Source: Rhizophagus clarus (lineage: Eukaryota > Glomeromycota > Glomeromycetes > Glomerales > Glomeraceae). From it: a DNA stretch of 64,000 nucleotides. Below the pieces are notes generated by a model. It did not search any database. It saw only the letters and a list, made by a program, of their open reading frames with translations, and was not told the origin of the DNA. Below, piece by piece: positions 10,200-22,684 of this stretch. Numbering within the stretch: the stretch's first letter is position 1; every line of letters starts with the position of its first letter. Location of the stretch: NCBI GenBank assembly GCA_015698045.1, contig BLAL01000274.1, positions 1 through 64,000 on the forward strand, written 5' to 3'. A program made the translations under genes and the position numbers.

Positions 10200-11360
10200 A
10201 GGTTAAGATAATTTACTATTTTTAGTAACTAATAATATATATTAAATTTTTTAAAATAAATAATAATAAAGATTTTAAAGAGAAGAAAAAATCTTAAATC
10301 TTAAAAATTAAAGAATATAATTTATGATCTTTCTCTAATTATTAAATCATACTAATATTAGAATGGTTTTGATTTTATAATTTATTAAATTAAAACTTTT
10401 GATTTTGATATTGATTTATGATTTACTAAACCAATTTACTAATAATAAAACATTTTTTTTTATTTATAAAAAAAATACTTTTTATTAGATAATATAAAGC
10501 CATTCTAAGCCAATTCTTTATTTAACATAACATAGGAAGATCACAATTTAGGAGGGAGGAGGAAGAAAAAAACATGATCAAAATTATTATAATTTCAACT
10601 AGAATTATAAGTAGCAATATACATGTTATGTGATTTGTAATTTTTATTTATAACTCTGATCAAATTTTATAATTTCAGTCTAAATTATGTGTATTATTTT
10701 CTTCTAATTTTTTAAAAATCAGAAGAGGTAAGGGTTGTGTTAAACAAAAAATTGAGTTGGAGTGACCTAATTAAAAAAAAACATTTTATAATTTTTTTTA
10801 TAAAATTAGTAAAATGTTTTTTATATAAGTAATTTAATATAAAAAATAATATCTTATAATAATATTTTTTTATTTTATTTGAAAATATTACAAAATATTT
10901 TAAATATAAATAATTTAATATAAAAACATTTTATATAACATTTTTTGTAAAATTAATAAAAAAATATTATGAAATATTTTTACAGATAATTTAATTAAAA
11001 AAAAAATATTTTAAAACATTTTGTTTGCAAAATTTAAAATATTTTTTACATAGATGATTTAATATAAAAAATAATATTTTATAACATTATTTTTCTATTT
11101 TATTTAAAATAATGTAAAATATTTTTTATATAAACAACTAATTTAATATAAAAAAACATCTTGCAATATTTTTTTGCAAAATTTATAAAAAAAACTGTAT
11201 AAAATATTTTTATATATATAATTTAATATAAAAATGATATTTTGTAATATTATTTTTCCATTTTATTTAAAAATATTATTTATATAAGTAATTTAATATA
11301 AAAAAAAAAATATTTTAAAATATTTTTTTGCAAAATAAATAAAAAATATTATAAAATATT
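10200..11360. other. Gene-free AT-rich DNA
   Basis: Very AT-rich sequence with degenerate repeats of AAAATATTTTT and TAATTTAATATAAAAA (about 10780-11360). I see no gene, RNA or element boundary in it. Confidence 0.6.
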
Positions 11361-11365
11361 TTTTT

Positions 11366-11549
11366 ATAAATAATATAATTATTGGTGATATGATTGAACA
11401 GTTCTATCGGCGTTTACCTGATGGATCGGAACTTTATCTAGGTATAATTATAGTGATTATTATGTAGTCCAATAATTTTCAATAAAGATGTTAGCGTTAT
11501 CAACGCCAAAAAAAAAAAAATAAAAAATAAATAAATAAATAATATAATT
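11366..11549 (+). mobile_element. Retroposed 3' end of an mRNA with 15-bp TSD
   Basis: An insert at 11381-11534 is flanked by identical 15-bp copies of ATAAATAATATAATT (11366-11380 and 11535-11549). It contains an AATAAA signal at about 11480, a body ending CAACGCC, and then an A-tract from 11508. The 5' part reads IGDMIEQFYRRLPDGSELYL, continues a few hydrophobic residues and stops at TAG, so it looks like the C-terminus of an unidentified protein. Truncated 5' end, poly(A) and a target duplication are the marks of LINE-mediated retroposition. Confidence 0.8.
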
Positions 11550-13900
11550 AAAAAAATATTTTAAATTATTTTTTGCAAAATTTGTAAAAAATATTATGAA
11601 ATATTTTTAAAATTTTAAAATTATTATCATAATTTTTAAAAATATATAAATTTTATATAATATAATACAAAATAATTTAATAAAACTTGTAATTTTTGGA
11701 AAATAGTATCTGGCTATTTTATGTTCTATTTTAATTATAAGGTGACTTTTTTTTTGATCATTATTAAATCTTATAATTTTCAATTAAAAAAATTTTGCTT
11801 GTATTTTATAAATAAGTATATAAACTTTTTAAATACTTTTTTCAAATTCTTATAAATTTTAAAAAATTTCTGTATTTTTATTATGAATTTCAAATTCAAG
11901 TGATCAAAATAAAATAAAAATTCAAATTTTAATTAAATATTTACAAAAATTATGCATAAATTTGTTTACCTGTTATTTATTATGCACTTGTTTACATATT
12001 TTTATTATATAAATTATATATTTTTAAATGTATAAGACTAATTTTAACCTGAGGTGATTTAACCAAGGTTTAACCAGGGTGATTTAACCTGGTAATTTTT
12101 ATATGAGAAAATTATTATTTACCAGATGATTTTTACTATCATGTGATCAAATATAAACTCAATCACATATAAACATTTCACAGATTATTTGTTTATCACA
12201 ACGTTTCCACCAGTCTATTACTTTTCTTTTGCTTTTAACATTTCAGACTTTGACCTTTTAATACTGTAGGTTTTTTAGCATTGTTTTTATTTGGTTTTAT
12301 CTCTTATTAATTAACCATTTCTTCTTTTTTTGTAGGTTCTTTAGTATCTTAATAAACGGTAAGTTTCAGGTATTCAGAATTTTAGAAATCTATTTTTTTT
12401 TACAATTACTAATCAGTTTTTTTTCTTTTTTTTGGTTGGGTTTCGTCTTGGATTTTTTTTTGGATCTCCTGGATTTCTTTTTGGATTTATGCTCATATTC
12501 TTTTTAAGTTTCTTGGGTTTCTTCTTGATATGGGGATTTTTTCACATTTTTTTTCTATTTCTCTCATGAATTTCCTTCTGGATTTTCTCTTATATTTTTA
12601 CTTGGGGTTCTTTTTTTAACTTGCATTTCTTCTTAAATTTTGGCTGGTTTCTTCTCTCTTGTTGGTTGGGGTTTATTCATTATAAAAAATTCGTCACTAT
12701 AACAAATAACTCAGTATTGGTAAAAATCACGTGATTTATCAATCTGATTCATTTTTTTTAATAAAAAATATTTCCTTTTTTTTATTTTTTCTTACTGTTA
12801 CATTTCTTTTATCTTTCGTTCCTATTCCTTTCGTCTCTTTTCTCTTTTTCTATTTTTCGGCTCCCTTCCTTTTCTCCTTCTATTTTTCGTCCCTTCACTT
12901 TTCTCCTTCTATCTTTCATCTTCCTTTCTCTTTCTCTTCATTCCCTTCCTTTCTCCTTCTTCTATTTTTTGTCCCTATTCTTTTTCCCCTTTTTCCTTTC
13001 ATTCCTATTCCTTTATCCTTACCGCATTTCCCTTTTCCCTTTTCTTTTTGTTCCCCTTCCTTTTTCTTTAGGGTTCAGAAATCTATTAAAAAAAAAAATG
13101 AAAAGTTGGTTTTTTTATTTATTAATATATTACAATTTCATTTAAACTTACTTTTCATTTTTTTTCTTTAAGTTCTGAATAGTTTATAATAGAAGAAAAT
13201 AAAAAAGGTTAGCATTCCTTAGTTGTATTTCATTGTAATGTCATTGTAATGTCAGTTATACTTACATTTTCTTTTATTTTTTCTTTTGATTCCTGTAGAT
13301 CTGTTAGGAAACAAAACAGAAGGTTACTACTATTTCTTTGTTATCATTTTGTCACATTTTATCACATTTTTTTTTTAGTGTTAGATTTTGAGTTATTAAT
13401 AATGTATTGATTTGATAAATAAAAAAAAATTCGTTTTACTGAAAAAAAAGTTCACTTCATTTTTGAATTTGTTTTCAATCTTTATTTTTTGTCTCTTCTT
13501 TATTTTGTTCCTTTTTTTCTAGTCACTTATTTACTACTACCAGTTCTATAGTAATAAATAATTAAAACGAATAATTCTTTAACTAAATTAAATATTATAA
13601 ATATATAAATTTTAGTTTTAGTTTAACATAAATAAAATTTATTGCGAAAAATAAAAATTAGCCAATAAAAATTAGCATATCAATAAATTTGTAAATTTAT
13701 TATAAGGGAGGAAGGATTTAACCTAGATGATTTAACTGGAAGGGAGAAGGGGGGTAAGTTAGCAAGACTTTTTTTAAATAATAGCTATTTTATAAATTAT
13801 TTAAAGTTAAATAATTTATATTTTAAAAAATAAAATTTATTAGTAATTTGAACTGAAATTTTGAACTAACTGAAATTATAATAATTATAAAAAGATTTAA
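11550..13900. other. Gene-free AT-rich DNA with a pyrimidine-rich tract
   Basis: No supportable gene. At about 12400-13080 the plus strand is strongly T/C-rich (repeated CCCTTYCTTTTTCTC), which gives a meaningless Phe/Pro/Ser reading. The rest is simple AT sequence. Confidence 0.6.
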
Positions 13901-13906
13901 TTATTA

Positions 13907-14617
13907 CAATCAAACCTTGATATATTAAATTTGTGATTCAAAAACAAAAGTTTAGTATATAATAAGTGTTCAGTATGTAAATTTCTTTATATATTGAACT
14001 TATAGTTTGCAGTAAAATTTTAGTATATAAACACGTCATGTGATTTAGAAACTTAATTTTGGCAAAAATTAATTGTTAAAATTGGTATAAATCCAGCTAA
14101 ATGATCATGTTCAGTATATCAAAAGTTTTTTAATATGCTTTATTATAAATGGTAAATTAGCAAAAGTTTGGTATATGTTAGAACTCTGAATTTCCAGTTC
14201 AGTTCCATTTTCAGTTCTGATTTGGCTTTCTGATATAAAATTTTACAAAAGTGTTTTTGGCCTAAAATTTTTATTGAAAAATGTTTTCAGGTCATACTTT
14301 TAACTGAAAACATTTTCAGATGAAGTTTTTTAACTAAAAAAACATTTTTCAATTAAAAGACAATTCTGAAAACTTTTTTCAATAAAAATCTTATTCTGAA
14401 AAGCATCCAGTAAGGAATCAAGTTCAGAACTAGAAATGGAACTGAAAATGGAACTGAACTGAAAATTTGAAGCTCTAGTATATGTTATATAAAGTTTCAT
14501 ATGATATTCAGTATATCAAGATTTTTTAAATATTATATATAATATTGGTTCTTAAAAAAAAGTTTAGTAAGTCAAAAATTCATTATATCATAGGTTTGTT
14601 ATATTAAAGTCAGATTG
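13907..14617. mobile_element. Old TA-flanked MITE, split by a hAT-type MITE
   Basis: The left end CAATCAAACCTTGATATA (after TA at 13905-13906) is an imperfect inverted copy of the right end, which reads CAATCTGACTTTAATATA from 14617 inward before TA at 14618-14619. The ends resemble the pogo-type MITE at 56931-57421 (CAGTCAAACTTCGATGTA). Removing the nested 299-bp element and one 8-bp duplication leaves about 404 bp. No coding capacity. Confidence 0.55.
14179..14477. mobile_element. hAT-type MITE with 8-bp TSD
   Basis: It is flanked by GTATATGT at 14171-14178 and 14478-14485. The ends TAGAACTCTGAATTTCCAG and, inward from the right, TAGAGCTTCAAATTTTCAG match at 14 of 19 positions and continue with an identical CAGTTCCATTTTCAGTT. 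An 8-bp duplication and TAGRRCT-like ends fit the hAT superfamily. It is 299 bp, non-coding, and sits inside the older TA-flanked MITE. Confidence 0.8.
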
Positions 14618-14619
14618 TA

Positions 14620-17600
14620 GTAAAAATAATATATATATTACAATCATATAGTAATAGTGATTATAATCAAATTGTGATTATAAGAAACAAATTAATTAAG
14701 TTAAAGTCTATTTTATAAAATTGGATTATATGAAAATCTGATTGTATTATTTATTTTAAATTATTTAAATTAAAGTTAAAAAAAAATCTTATTTATTAAG
14801 AATATTATCTATAAAGATTTCTTTTAAAAAAAAAAATTGAAATTAATAAATTAAGAGTAAGAAAATATAGTAATTACTGTATTTGATTATTATACTATAA
14901 ATTTTAAACAAATATTTTATACTCTAAAATAAAAAAATTATTTTTCAAATTTTCTGTAAAGTGATAATTAATTTATACTGTATATTTATTTGTTAAAAAA
15001 CACTAATTTGAAAGCAATAATCATTTAAGGAGGAATTGAATATCCAGTGTATCATTAAAATCAATTTATATTTATTTAAAGCGGAAAAATAAAGGAATTT
15101 TAAAATTCAGATTTAATTAATTTAATTATAAGTTTGTGTGTTAAAAAGAATTTTAAGATGAGAAAGAAAATTTATTTTTGTTTGAAACTTTGAATTATTT
15201 ATTTAGAATACAAAGGAGTGGATGATAATAATTTATTTAAGGTAAAAAAAAAACAAAGGAATTGTAAAATTCTAATTTAACTAATTTAATTATTACAAAT
15301 TTGTATGTTAAAAAGAAATTCAAAAAGAAATTTAAAAGGAGAAAGAAATTTTGTTTAAATTATTCAGGATTTTAAAAGTAGTCATTTCATTAAATAACTG
15401 ATAATTATAAATTTAATGTGACGATTTAATAATTTTTCAAGTACATGATTTTCAATCCAAGAATCCAAAGTATATTACGAATTCATGATTTGACTGACAC
15501 ACATGAAATAGTTAGTATTGACTCTAAACCAAAATTAAAGTAATGCGCAATCAATTTGATCTGAATTGACGCAATAATCATATGATCTCAATCAGTCAGT
15601 CAGTCAGTTTAGGGGGGGGGGGGAAATCCATCAACTTAATGATAATAAATGAGCTCAAAATATAATTAAAAAGATCGTTACTTAATCAAGTTGATTCAAA
15701 AAAAATCTGTCGTAGGGCGTAAAGTAAAACTACTGATGATGTACTTCGCAATAACCGGACAAATCCAATGTCATATAGATCAAGTAGTGATCTACATCAC
15801 GCATCTTATCACGAAAATTGGGCATTTTTTGAAACATAAATTAGTGAAACATTTATTACGCATTTTTTCTTAAACATCGTTCAGGAGGAAGTTGATGTAT
15901 AAATGTATTGCATATGATGAACTCCGAAATCTAAATTAAATACTTAAAACAGATAAAATATTTTCATTTGACTTTTTTTATTTCTTAATCGGAATTGGAA
16001 TAAATGAGACAAGGCGAAAGTGATGGGAATAAATGAGATGATGGTGATAAGGATAAACAAGATGAAGGTGACAGATGAAGGTGACAGATGAATGTTGCAG
16101 GAATAGATATACGAAAAGGAAGGGGTAAATAAGACGAAAGGATAAGGATGAGATAATGGAAAAGGAACGAAGGAAAGAATAAAAAGAGAACAAGAACCAA
16201 AAAAGAGAAACAAAAGAGAAGCAAAAGGAAAAAAAAAGTGAAAAAATATATATCAGTATAATAAAGAACAACCGAACCAACGGATTAAATTTGTACCATA
16301 TTATGTTTTTGTAGTTGGTGTACCAAAACTGCTAAAAATGGTGAATCAATATATACAGTATTTTAAGGGTAACTCAGGCCACTGGTGATTGAAACAATAT
16401 ATTGATTAGCCAACAACTGATATATGGAATTCCCCCAAAATCACAGGAATATTTTGCGCCAATAATAAATATTATTAATAAATATTATTATTATTGAAAT
16501 TTCTTTAGAATTAATTCTTTTATCCGATATCAAAAATGATAATTAAAATGATTCTTCACGTATATTTGATCGACGAATACATGTCGGCATCAACCGGTTG
16601 TATCGGATTGGATAAAACCGGTTGAAACCGGATAATATCTTATACCTGGTATATATTGCCTAATTTATAAATTATAATGAAATTATGTTTCATATTTAAT
16701 AATTCTTTAATAAGGAAGTTTTTTTAATCGCGAATTAACACAAAGATGAAACGAAAAAAAAATTTTTTTTTCTTCTATTCAATCGCGAATAATTAATTCT
16801 TATTAAGAAAAATTAATACGTAACTTTCTTCTTTCCGCATGATGCAATTGATGCATATGTATGGATGAACGTACCAAGTTCCATAATAATAGATTGTGTA
16901 AAATAAACTGGTCATTTTAAATATGTTGTGATCAGGGGACACAATCAATCTAACCAAATACATTTATCGTGAGAAATCAATGAACCAGTTTAGAACAACC
17001 GTCCGAGCATAATAATATAGTATATAAACAAATGTCAAATGTTTCTTTGATTATCTTTTTTGGGGTCGATCAAAGAACATTAATAGTAAATCATTTATCT
17101 AAAAAAAAATTTTTTTTTTTTTCGCCTAATCTCCTTTTAAAAAAAAAGAAGAAATATTTTTGGAATAGAATAACTAATGAGTATATGTGGTGTACCCTGT
17201 TGATTGATTGTTTTGCATAATTATAATCGAATTCGCATTGATTTTATGATTCTTTATAGAGAACAGAAATGAGTATTGAGTACCGCATAAATTAAAAGTA
17301 AAAAGAGACGCAAGATCACATGTGATACGCTACTTTGTCATACTTTGAACTTTGTTGTAAAAAATTTTTCTCACATTATAAAAAAAAAAAAAAAAGAAAA
17401 AAAAAAAGAAAGAAAATTCTAAGGGAACAAATTCACAAAATAACAGATCACATATTCAAATATGTGATTACATCACAACTTACATTAAACTAAGTAAGTT
17501 ATTAAAAAAAAAAAAAAAGGTAAATTTTTTTTAACGCAATGAATTAAGAATGGGAGAAAACATCTATCAAAGATATTTTTTTGATTCGAAAATGGAAGAA

Positions 17601-17860
17601 TAAATTAAGGGTTTTCATTACAAAGTATCTACTTTTACATAATTACATAACTACTTACAATATATATGTGTATATATATATAATATATCTTACAAAAAAA
17701 AATATGTAATAAATTGTTTGTGTTTTGTTTGTGTTTGTGGGAATAAAATAAAATACACGAAATAAAGAAATACGAAAAAAAAAAAAATCGAATAAAGTTA
17801 ACGTTAAATAAAAATCGATAAAAAATTTCCGAAATTACAGTAAAAAAAAAAAAAACGCGA
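14620..17860. other. Gene-poor AT-rich DNA with low-complexity tracts
   Basis: Contains a (CAGT)n and poly-G tract at about 15594-15624, a purine-rich plus strand at about 15995-16240 (GATGAAGGTGACA repeats) and poly(A) tracts near 17380-17410 and 17503. At about 16382 CACTGGTGATTG followed by ATTAGCCAACA weakly resembles an A-type CACTA end. No gene can be supported. Confidence 0.5.
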
Positions 17861-17866
17861 TAAAAA

Positions 17867-19947
17867 TCAATCAAATAATATCATGAATCTTGGAAGTGTG
17901 GCCTACATATATCAAATTTAAATTTAAGTTAATCGCTTTTTCTCAATCAAAATAAGTCACGTATTATGTACGTACCTTATTTTTGTTAACCACGAGAATG
18001 TAATTATGTTCTTGAGCGACAATATCAACGACAAACATAACTTTAGTATGACAATTGACATCAGTATAATCACGAGATATTAAAGCGCTATTAGCAAACC
18101 ACATTTCTGAAAATAATTAATTTCGGTTAAAAAAAAAAAAAAAAAATTGATAATTTGAATCGAAATCCCACTCCTTTCCCCAAATGGTACTTACTTTTGT
18201 TATGCTTTGAAAATTTCTTCCTATTACCATTTTGAATAATACCACACATTCCACAACCTTTTTTACAAAATAATTTATCAGATGAAAGATAATTTTTATC
18301 CAAGAAACGATCAGGATTACAATCGATAGACGTGGTAGTTCCATGAAACATGCTATATGTTACATCATCAACATTTTTTCCGGATAGTTTTGCAACTTTA
18401 AATTTATACTTTTCGTGAACTTTTATTAATTTAGTTGGCATATCCAATCTAATAATTCCCTTAATAATACCACGAGGAATTTCAGAATAAAACATTTTTT
18501 TAACAGTAATATAATCAACATCACTTTTTTTCAACAAAGTCATTTGAGTTTTCGTAAGTATGGATAAATTATTATCTGATATAATAGATTTCGATTTATT
18601 ATTATAAGGTACACTGTATTGTGATGAACGTCCTGAAGGGCCAGGTAAACAAGTATTACAAGATTCACAAACTGTTCTTACAGGATGATTCATATAAGTA
18701 CAATTTAAACATTCAACTTCAACAAAACTTATACGACGAATTGGATTTTCAGATGAAGATGGTGAATTATTTGTTGAAGGTAATGGTTGAACTATTAAAG
18801 AAGAAGAAGGGGAGATGAAAGAGGTGAGAGAATTGGATTCATAAAGTATTCTTTCTTCACATATTTCTTCAATAATAGGAAACGCATTATATAATTCTTC
18901 ATGTATAGATTCTAATTTATTTTCATTATCAACAGTTAAATTATTAAATTCGGTCCAATTATTTTTAATTTGATTTAAATCATTTAATTCTTCTTCTAAT
19001 TCATTGGAATCATCAATCTTACATAATTGATCAAAATCATCAAATATAAAATCAAAATTGAAGTTATCTTCGATCAAATCAGGTAAAGTAATTTTGGGTT
19101 GTTGATCATTGTTAATACAATCATTATCGTTATTTTTATTATTATTATTACTTGTCGTCAAAATACTAATACGAGATAATCGAGAACTTAATCTTGACGT
19201 TAAACCAAAAAGTGAATTTCTTCTAAGAGAATTTAATTTTTCATGTTTTGTTGATCTTATTTTTGAAGTTTTTTGTCTTTCGATAGTTGATAACATTGTC
19301 AAAGATTTCGTATTATCGCTATTTAAGGTACCACTAGCATTATTATCTCCCATCCATGTTAAATTCCGACTATTTCTTTTTGAACATATTCCGTTATCAA
19401 TCTTTGAAAATATTCTGTTATTATCCTTTGAACATACTCCGTTATCAACCTTTGGACATATTCTGTTATCAACCTTTGGACATATTCTGTTATCAACCTT
19501 TGAACATATTCTGTTATCAACCTTTGAACATGTTCTATTATCAACCTTTGAACATGTTCTGTTATTATCCTTTGAACATGTTCCATTGCCATCCTTTGTG
19601 CCATCATCTTCTGAACTTATTCCACTGTCATACTTCGAACCTATCCCGTTGTCATCCTTTGAACCTATTCCATTGTCATAATTCGAACTTATCCCGTCGT
19701 CATCCTCTAAACATATTATACTATCGTCCTTTAAACGCATTCTAATATCATCCTTTGAACCTATTCCACTATCGTCTAAAGGAGGATGAGTTATCTGAGG
19801 TATTGTTTCATTCCATTCTACTTGTCCTTTAATAGAATCATTATCATCAAAATGAGTATTGGTCTTTGAAGGTACAACCAATTTTTTTGTCCATGATTTT
19901 AATTTAATCAATATTCGTTTCTGTTTCTTTTTAGGTAAATGATCCAT
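17867..19947 (-). CDS. PARP-like domain protein with RanBP2-type zinc finger
   Basis: Three exons, 19947-18195, 18106-17976 and 17902-17867, sum to 639 residues in frame. The start MDHLPKKKQK was preferred over an upstream in-frame ATG that would add only hydrophobic AT-rich sequence. Order: basic N-terminus; tandem decapeptides of the type CSKVDNRI (about 110-200); Ser/Asn-rich linker; an RBZ-like zinc finger CLNCTYMNHPVRTVCESC (about 440); and a C-terminal domain with LDMPTKLIKVHEKYK, MFHGT, FCKKGCGMCGIIQNGN, MWFANSALIS and ATLPRFMILF. The HGT and terminal YLI/FMI-type strand resemble the PARP catalytic fold (H-Y-E family); a clear catalytic Glu was not located, so activity is uncertain. 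It is paralogous to the gene at 22685-26108, with the same last two introns. RBZ fingers bind RNA or ubiquitin in other proteins. Confidence 0.8.
19375..19740. repeat. 30-bp coding minisatellite
   Basis: Within the first PARP-like gene a 30-bp unit (plus strand ATTCTGTTATCAACCTTTGA) repeats about a dozen times with drift, encoding Cys-Ser-Lys-Val-Asp-Asn-Arg-Ile decapeptides. Cys and Asp/Asn spacing is kept, so the repeat is read as protein. Confidence 0.85.
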
Positions 19948-21404
19948 ATGTTTTAAAGAAAGTGAAAAGGAAATAAAAAATAAAATAAAAAATAAAAAAT
20001 AAACAAAATAAAATAAGTAAATAAATGAAAAATATATATATATATGTATATATATAAAAAAAGAAATTTTTTTTTTTCTCAAAAAGCTCTCTTTATTAAG
20101 GAAAAAAAAAAAAAGAGAAAAAAAAAGAGAAACTTAAAAAAAAAAAAAAAAAAAAAAAAAAGAATAAGGAAGAGGTTTATATTTGTTGTAAGTAACGGGA
20201 TTGCAATTACCAAAACGGAAATCTTATTTAATTATTAACCATTTTTGGGACATACTAACCAACGGGAATATAAAAAAAAATTCTTATTTTAATTTAATTT
20301 AATTTATTTTAAACTGCGGTATAAAAAAATACACGCACAGTAAATATATAATTATAAGAATTATATTATAATCATATAATAAACAACACATGAATATACA
20401 TAATTTTTTTTTTTTTTTATCGAAAATATGAAAATAATTTTTTCTTTTTTTCTTTTTGTCCTTTATACAAAATTTTGTTATGTACGCCACACACATATAT
20501 CTGGCTTAAATATTAACAATGGCCAAAAAATAGAATGTAAACTTTATCTTACCTAAACTACCTTTAAGTAATCAAAAAGAAGCCAATTATCGCGTGGTAA
20601 CAAAAGAAAAAAAAAAGAAGAGAAAAAGGATTTTAACCTTTAAATTCGAGTAAGAGGATAAGAATGTATTGCATTGCATTTACTCTAAAAGTTTTCATTG
20701 ATTGTTTTCAAAGAAATTTTCGCAAAAATAAAACTTTAAAATAACATTGCATTACTTGCTGATATTGTCAACAATTTTCTTTTAAAAAAGATTGAAGAAA
20801 GATCCGATTTTTTTTAATCACCGTAAACCTATTTAACTTTACTAGGTAATAAAGAAAACTCTCTTTACCATAAAAGATCCAAACAAGTCCCTTACATATT
20901 TGATTATATTTTACCCCTGGTAAGTTTCACTTGGCGAATTGGATTACGTCAATAAAATTATTAGTAAAAAGTCTTTTTTACGGGAAGTGAACTTTCTTTT
21001 ACCAAAAACAATTAAATAATGATAAATCACGTGACATCTCCAAACGTGTGACTCAAGATTTCCATTTTATACCGTTACCGTCCGTTATACCGATTGAGAA
21101 TCATGAAATTTTTTACATTATAATAATAATTAATGCATAATTCCGAACGGGAATTACATCAATTTAGAACTCTAAATAGATCCATTGGTTGGTCTATTGG
21201 TTGTTCTATTGTAGTCTTATTGGTCGTCTATTGGTTGTCTATTGATACTATTGATACAATTGATACAATTGGTCAAGTTTAATACTTGTATCATCAACAA
21301 AATAAAGTACGGATCTAAAAATATTATATGGTTTCTCACGTGATATTTTTTAATTTGTCAGATTAATTAATCGATAAAATGATTAAAAATTCATTATAAC
21401 AATC

Positions 21405-21438
<34 letters not shown>

Positions 21439-22131
21439 CATTCATTGATATAATTTATTTATTTTATTTTATTTTTTATATATATATATATATATTTTCA
21501 TAGTTCATAATTTCATATATTTTATATTTTTTTCATAAAAATTTTGGAAATTACACATGAATTATGCATCATTGTTTTTTATTTATATCATAATAAATGA
21601 TGCAGTTTGTAAAATGGGATTTCAATTTCTTTATTGTTTTTAATGTTTTTTTTTACAGAATTTTTTTTTTTTTTTTTTGACGAGTTAAAAAAAAAGAAGA
21701 AAAAAAAGGGTAAATGTATGAAAAAAACTGAAAAAAGATAATTCAAATAGAATCACTTTTTTTTTTTTTTTTTATTTTGCATAAATTCTTACCGGAATTT
21801 AAAGTTTAAACTATCATAATTCCATTTTTATTTCGTTCATTTCTATTACTGTAGTACGTACATTAATGACTGTTGAAAAATACCTTTTTCGGATTACTTA
21901 CCGTCATATAACATATATTAAAAAACTATGACTCACCTTAAAACTTGATGGGAATTCGTGTATTAGGTATTAGGGATCCAATCATTATTATTAATTTTCC
22001 GAATTCGAATTAGAGATAAAAAGTTGCAAATCAGGTAAATGTTTTGAAAATCCTTATCTTTGAATGATAATTATGATAATTTTTATATCACATTTTTTGA
22101 TACCGGTTCAAATTTTATTCAATTTCCCAAA

Positions 22132-22170
<39 letters not shown>

Positions 22171-22204
22171 AAAAGAAAATTATTTTTAAAAATAATTTTC
22201 TACG

Positions 22205-22252
<48 letters not shown>

Positions 22253-22684
22253 AATTTTATCTTTCATATCTTAAAATATATTCAAACATTATGTATGCAT
22301 CATAATAAATTTATGGTTCATTTTCTTTGTCAACTTTTTTTTTTCAGGTGTAACGTTTGTAGAACGATAAACAACTTTCAAGAATTTACTTAAAGTACAA
22401 CCTACATCCCCAAAGTGTAAGGACTAACTTACTTTTAAGGTATGTCGGATCATTTTTTTTTTTTTCTTTTCTAATTCTCCCTTTGATCTCTCCTGTATTT
22501 CTTTTTACTTTTTTTTTTTTTTGTTTTTTTTTATATTATACTTCTTTTTCGTAAAACGTAACCAAAAATTTTTTTTAACCTTAAATTTTTTTTTTTTCCT
22601 AGTGTCAAAAAAGAAATTCTTTAAAAAAAAAAAAAGATTATTAAAGATTATTAAAGATTATTAAAAGATTATTAAAAGATTATT
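19948..22684. promoter_or_regulatory. Bidirectional intergenic region between the PARP-like genes
   Basis: A 2.7-kb head-to-head spacer with many homopolymers (poly(A) at 20131-20160, 22137-22168 and about 22206-22249), a (TTA)n run at about 21409-21436 and CACGTGA motifs near 21027 and 21338. A candidate 5'-UTR intron of the rightward gene runs from AAGGTATGTCGG (about 22439) to TTTTTTCCTAG (about 22602). No separate gene is visible. Confidence 0.5.

Noticed and set aside
12731-13171. Plus-strand ORF of 146 codons rich in Phe, Ser and Pro
   Set aside because: It is a translation of a T/C-rich tract; similar readings arise in all frames and no domain pattern is visible.
15944-16280. Three overlapping minus-strand ORFs full of Phe, Ser and Leu
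   Set aside because: Arise from a purine-rich plus-strand tract.
19109-19745. Plus-strand ORFs with LLSTFEHI or QPLDIFCY repeats
   Set aside because: Opposite-strand shadows of the 30-bp coding minisatellite.
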